A stretch of 64,000 nt of DNA from NCBI GenBank assembly GCA_034509735.1, contig JACGWO010000011.1, positions 27,326,979-27,390,978 on the forward strand, in the 5' to 3' direction. Position 1 is the first letter of the stretch, and the number at the start of each line of letters is the position of its first letter. The notes under the pieces are model-generated. The model worked only from the letters and a program-made list of their open reading frames with translations, was not told where the DNA came from and ran no database searches. This stretch comes from Sesamum alatum (Eukaryota > Streptophyta > Magnoliopsida > Lamiales > Pedaliaceae). Shown here in pieces: positions 59,576 to 64,000 of this stretch. Made by a program: the position numbers and the translations under genes.

Positions 59576-60989
59576 CTAGGAACTTCCCCCCTGAACTCCG
59601 AAAGCGCATTTCGCGGGATTCAGCTTCATCCCGTACTTCTTCAAAGTGCAAAAGCATTCCTGGAGATCTTTCACATGGTCTTCCCTCCTACGGCTCTTGA
59701 CCAACATATCATCTATATATACCTCCATGTTCCTTCCTATCTGCTCACGGAACATGCCATTTACCAACCTCTGATACGTGGCGCCCGCGTTCTTCAGACC
59801 GAACAGCATCACTCTATAGCAATACGTCCCTTGCTCAGTCACAAAATTTGTCTTTTCCTGGTCCTCGCATGCTAACCGAATCTGGTTATACCCTTGAAAT
59901 GCATCTAGAAAGCTCATTAATTTGCATCCTGAAGTTGAATCAATAAGTGCGTCGATCCTGGGTAAGGGGTATGAATCTTTGGGGCAGGCTCGATTTAAGT
60001 CGGTAAAATCTATACACATCCTCCACTTCCCATTGCTCTTCAGAACTAGGACCACATTGGCTAGCCACTCGGGGTAATATACTGGTCGAATATAGTCAAC
60101 TTGAAGCAACTTCTCGACTTCCTCGCCGATTATCTTGTTCCTCTCCACCCCGAACTCCCTCCTTTTCTGCTTTACTGGTTTCGCCTTCGGGTCTATGTTA
60201 AGTTTATGGACCATGTCCTCAGGGTCTATCCCTTTCATATATGATAACTCCCACGCAAATGCCTCAACAGATTCTTGTAAAAACTCAATGATGACGCGCT
60301 CCAGCTGCGGGCTAAGCAATGACCCGACTTTCAACGACCGTTTGGAATCACCCAGGAGCTCCACCATTTTGACCTCCTCGAATGTCTCCATTCTTTCCTC
60401 CTCAACCTTCCTCTTTTTGGCTTTTATTCGGGTCTCCTCTATTTGCTCCTCTCGAGAGTTCCCTTTGTCTGGCTCACCAAGGTATCTCCCAAGGGACTCC
60501 CTTGTTGCAATCATACTTCCATTGCCCTCGCCTTTCCCCTCAGGGACATCTATCGGCTTCTTTAATATACTGGCATAACATTCTCTTGCTTGCTTCCTGT
60601 CCCTCACCATATCTCCTACGCCTTCAGGTGTTGGGAATTTTACCTTCATGTGGTAGGTGGATATCACAGCCTGGAAGAGATTCAAACTTGGTCTCCCAAG
60701 GATCGTATTGTAAGCAGAAGGTGCATCCACCACCAGAAACTTCACAAACTTCGTCACTCGCCTGGGGTATGTCCCTATCGAGATTGGCAATGTGGCCTCC
60801 CCTAACGGCACAACTACATCTCTGCTAAAGTTGGTCAATGGGGTATTGACGGGCGTAAGTTGCACATTATCGATCCTCATATGAGAAAAAGCTTTATAAA
60901 AAAGGATATCTGCTGAACTTCCACTGTCTATTAAAGTCTTCCTCACCCAAAAGTTGGATAATGAGGCTGCCACGACTATCGCATCATTG
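59576..60989 (-). pseudogene. Protease and reverse transcriptase of the Tat element
   Basis: Continuous with gag in one open frame of 827 codons ending at 59576. The protease active site DSGSS is at 60913-60927. The RT has YYPEWLANVVLVLKSNGKWR, CIDFTDLNRACPKD, FLDAFQGYNQI, FGLKNAGATYQR and the catalytic YIDD at 59708-59719. The frame is lost at a run of six cytosines (about 59586-59591 on the plus strand), just after FGVQGG where the family normally continues K-F-L-G-F. Synthesises element DNA from its RNA. Confidence 0.9.
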
Positions 60990-62768
60990 CAGGAGGGAAG
61001 GCTCCCCTCCAAGTCTTGGTCATTAAAAACTATCTCTCTCGTGGAGTGTGCTCGAGGTATCTCCTTGACCTCACTGTAGGCAACCTGGTTGGCAACATAC
61101 CCCGCTGCTCTCGCAGCAGCTTTCCTGGCTCGCCGCGAGTCCCCGCTTGCTGGTCCTCCTGAAATGACTCCAATCACTCCGGCAGTCGGAAGGTTATCTT
61201 TTTTCTCCTGGCCTGCCTCCACTTTAACCCCCATCTCAAGACGGGGTGTTGTCTGCTTACTTTCGCGGGTGACCTCCTGGGGCCCTTGCTTCATCTTTCC
61301 CACAAATTCCTTCAGGTAACCTCTCTTGATGAGTTTCTCGATTTCATTCATCAAATGGTGGCATTCCTCAGTGTTGTGGCCTCGATCCTTATGAAAGTGG
61401 CAGTATTTGTCAGATTTCATTCTCTGAGGATTGTCCTTCATCGGATAGGGCCATCTCACTAGCTTTTGCTGTTCAACCACGACGAGAACTTGAACTCTCG
61501 GAGCATTTAATGGGGTGTACCTCATCAAATCCCCCGGCAGCGGCGACTTGCGTTCCCGTCTGACCCCCTCTAACCTGGGGGAAAATCTCCTTTCCTCCTC
61601 TTCAACTTTCCGCTTGTGGGGATTCGCTAGACACAATCCCACTGTCTCTTCTATCATGATGTATTTTTCTGCTCTCAGCAACAACTCTTCCTGAGTCAAG
61701 AGGGGCTTCCTTGCGATCGACTCCTTAAACCGTCCTCTTCTCAAATTTTGCTGCATGATGCTAGCCAAAAGCTCAGAATTCACGTGTGGGACTTCTAACA
61801 CTGCTTCCGAGAAACGCTGCACATATTCCCTTAGACTCTCATTTTCCCGCTGAACTATCGTGAACAAGTATGAAACGGTCTTGGGATACCGCCTGTTTAT
61901 TGAGAAGTGGTGCAGGAAGCGTTGAGAGAGTTGTTCAAATGACTCAATAGTCCCTGGAGGAAGATGGTTGAACCATGCCATTGCCTTCCCTGAGAGGGTG
62001 GTACGAAATAGCTTACAATATGCCGCATCGCTGATGTCTAGCAAATCCGCTCTAGCCAAGAAGCGGTCAAAGTGATCCTAAGGATCCCCTACTCCACTAT
62101 ACTCATTCAAACTCGGGATCTTGACCCCTGGGTGGATGGCTTCTGCCAATATGTGGGGGGCAAAAAAGGGCTCCGCCGCGGTGGTGCCACTGCCAAAGGA
62201 TTGGGGAATATATACGGGGAAGGACCTTCCTTCTCGCGATGTCCACCTCCTTGCACCTGTGGCACCTCCTCTTGAGGGGTGCAAAGTAGTTGTCTTCATG
62301 TTCCCCATGTGGTGGATGCGGGTAATAATCTTCTTCGCCCACGCCCCTGCGAGGAGGCAAAGGGTAGAAGTTATCCTCAGGCTGCGTGGCCCTACTGTTA
62401 ACCCCTTCCTCGTAATCCATGCCTTCGATGGCATCCCCGGGCCTCTGCTCACCCAAGGGAGCGTCTTGTCCCCTCCGAGGATTGCGAGGGGGTCCCGGGG
62501 GTACCGCACGTTCGACTATGTACTACGCTACCGCCCTCTCGGCGGCTTGGGCGGATGCCTCTTCCACCAACTGGCGAAAAGCTTCGTGAGTTATCTGAAT
62601 AACTGGGGGTGGAAGTGGAGCCTCAACCTCCTCGTGCCTCTCCTCCTCTTGGCTTCGCGCTGGTGGATTCTCCAGGGCGTGGCCTTGCTCCTCCTCTCCC
62701 CTTCTTCTCTTGGGGTCTTCTTGCCCCACGTTCGCACTCCTTGCTCTCGAACGAGTGTTCATCTTCAA
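60990..62768 (-). pseudogene. Gag of the Tat element, disrupted
   Basis: Begins with MKMNTRSRARS at 62768, followed by charged Glu/Arg- and Pro-rich sequence. The retrotransposon gag core (about 61600-62060) has CKLFRTTLSGKAMAWFNHLP and FLHHFSINRRYP. A zinc-finger-like CHFHKDRGHNTEEC lies near 61370-61420 (C-x2-H..H..C spacing). Coding passes between two frames at about 62450-62500. In-frame stops are TAG at 62523-62525 and TAG at 62078-62080, the latter probably a former CAG. Gag forms the virus-like particle. Confidence 0.85.
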
Positions 62769-62781
62769 TGCCTAGACTAGT

Positions 62782-62799
62782 TTCCCACAGACGGCGCCA
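62782..62799 (-). promoter_or_regulatory. Primer-binding site of the Tat element
   Basis: TGGCGCCGTCTGTGGGAA on the minus strand begins three bases inside the 5' LTR and has the TGG start expected of a tRNA 3'-end complement. I do not assign the tRNA species. Confidence 0.7.
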
Positions 62800-62802
62800 A
62801 GC

Positions 62803-63174
62803 TGATGGTGTGTGATTCGGGAGGTGATTAGCCTAAGCACGTTAACTCGAAGTGAAGTTGCAAGGAAATGCCAAGACAGAAAATAGAAAGTTTGATTTCA
62901 ATAAATGAAGTTCACATGTCTTACAAATGAAGTTCTCTCCCTATTTATAGTAAATTTCAGGGGTTGAACATACAGTATCGCCCCTCAACCTCCCTCAATC
63001 CTACGACCTAGATTTAATTGCCGAGGGCACCTTGGTCATTTCGCGTTCCCCACTTCTTTTGCAACTTCCTTCAAGTAACCGCCACCAACTTCTTTCATTG
63101 GCATTGTCGTAAATTCTTTGACATCTTGAGGGCATTTTAGTAATTTTTCCTACTTTAATTTCCTATCACTATCA
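62803..63174 (-). repeat. 5' LTR of the Tat element (372 bp)
   Basis: Read on the minus strand it starts TGATAGTGATAGG and ends CACACCATCA, with TATAAATAG (complement at 62941-62949) as likely promoter and about 140 bases of R/U5 beyond. It is longer than the other LTR because it keeps a 51-bp block near 62986-63036. Confidence 0.92.
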
Positions 63175-63179
63175 GTATG

Positions 63180-63764
63180 AGTAATTTTTGTATTATATTA
63201 ACGTTTCTTTTTTGAGTGGAGGTAGGGTGTACGTGTAATGATGTTGATTTTTTTTTTTTTGGTGGATGGTGTGTATGTGTAATTTTTTAAAAAATAGTGG
63301 CCGCTCTCTGCAATGAGGGAAAAGAGCACCTTGTGGCTAGTAGTAATCCACAGTCAATGACTACTTCTGCCAATCGATAGCAACAGCAACAGAATTCCCA
63401 CCACAGGCCACCGACAAGAACAACAACAAATTTCCAACAATGCGAAGCAAGGTGCAACAAAAGCAATAAATTGAGCACATGATTTGCAAGAAACGCGATT
63501 GATTAAAGCAGAATGAGAAGATTACAACAATGCCAGTCATGGAAATTGCCGTGAGGGGAGAATAATTTGTATAAATGATATTGACACTTTGATGAATATA
63601 TAAGTAATTATTCCATATGTAAGAAGATTATAAGTCAAGAGGTGACATGTAACTATCCTTTATTAATAAACAAGTTGGGGTTCGGATTCACATACCTTCA
63701 ATTATACTAATCGTTTATTTGTAGTTGGTATGGTAAATCTTCACAAAATTATTAGTTTTAAGTT
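63180..63764. other. Right flank of the Tat element, no gene seen
   Basis: T-rich and TG-rich DNA at first ('ggtggatggtgtgtatgtgtaattttttaaaa'), then a mixed-composition stretch (63290-63480) whose minus-strand frame is Leu/Cys/Val-rich with no recognised family. I do not call a gene. Confidence 0.4.
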
Positions 63765-64000
63765 GGGTTTATAACTATTACCTACAAGATTGATATAATT
63801 ACAAACATTTTTTTATTGATTGAGAAATTATGAATATCCTTCTCAATTGAAATTCTTTTTAAGTAGCTCCTTAATGGTGACGTAGAAATTAGTATTTTAC
63901 TATTATTGAATTATTTTTTTTTAATAAAAAAGTATTTGAAAAAAATTAAAGGAATATAAGAATGGATAAAGTAAATAATCCACAATGCATAATTAGTCCT
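63765..64000. mobile_element. Partial foldback MITE cut by the window end
   Basis: 'aattacaaacattttt', 'gagaaattatgaatatccttctc', 'tagctcctTaatggtga' and 'aatggataaagtaaataatcca' follow the left half of the element at 52067-52515 in the same order. The right half is outside the window. Confidence 0.5.

Larger units (their letters stand above)
53601..63174 (-). mobile_element. Full-length Ty3/gypsy Tat-lineage LTR retrotransposon, 9574 bp
   Basis: Two LTRs flank a complete internal region, and the perfect 5-bp duplication GTATG bounds the element (53596-53600 and 63175-63179). Order on the minus strand is 5' LTR, PBS, gag, protease, RT, RNase H, a second archaeal-type RNase H, integrase, spacer, PPT and 3' LTR. 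The second RNase H and an additional antisense ORF between integrase and 3' LTR are hallmarks reported for the Tat lineage (Grande, Retand and Ogre relatives). The coding region has several stops and frameshifts, so this copy is not autonomous. By hand the LTRs differ at about 22 of 321 aligned sites plus one 51-bp gap. Confidence 0.93.

Noticed and set aside
63287..63478. 63-codon minus-strand frame rich in Leu, Val and Cys
   Set aside because: Short, unrecognised, next to a retrotransposon and with no promoter or splice context.

Overview
This is a nuclear window from a eudicot plant. The clues are intron-rich genes with GT/AG splice sites, AT-rich intergenic DNA, plant-type MITEs, Helitron and LTR elements, an endogenous pararetrovirus, and host proteins closest to asterid and Arabidopsis families. 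I cannot name the species.

Five host genes can be read exon by exon. In order they are a mitochondrial NAD-malic enzyme of the 62-kDa type (16746-28416, +, 19 exons, 628 aa); a dynamin-related GTPase of the DRP1E type (33872-38319, +, 15 exons, 622 aa); the GPI-anchor synthesis subunit PIG-P (38764-41336, -, 4 exons, 179 aa, convergent with the dynamin gene); a UMP-CMP kinase (47496-50085, +, 8 coding exons, 210 aa, with a 5'UTR intron); and an intronless RING-H2 protein (52676-53092, -, 138 aa). They are ordinary housekeeping or regulatory genes with no evident shared pathway.

The rest is largely mobile DNA. Positions 1-7500 hold Helitron-like debris, MITEs, a decayed Mutator-like (MULE) transposase gene split by a hAT-type MITE, and an LTR-like relic. 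Positions 7504-15359 are the most unusual part: two arms of about 200 bp in inverted orientation, flanked by a 10-bp target-site duplication, enclose almost exactly one genome length of an endogenous caulimovirid. The virus copy runs from its tRNA-Met primer-binding site through two small ORFs, coat protein, movement protein, protease, reverse transcriptase, RNase H and a separate 437-aa 3' ORF to an as-1/TATA promoter and leader. Its replication genes are broken by several frameshifts and TGA stops.

Positions 28991-32380 look like a minus-oriented Helitron with a tandemly amplified 5' end. Positions 41337-45700 and 50570-52520 are MITE-rich. Positions 53601-63174 are a complete Ty3/gypsy Tat-lineage retrotransposon on the minus strand, with paired LTRs, 5-bp target-site duplication, PBS, PPT, gag, protease, RT, two RNase H domains and integrase. 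It carries an additional antisense ORF and a palindromic GGGGCAATCCCC repeat block, and its 3' LTR promoter points at the RING-H2 gene.

Exon limits were read by eye from splice consensus and reading-frame continuity. Element limits are approximate unless a target-site duplication is stated.
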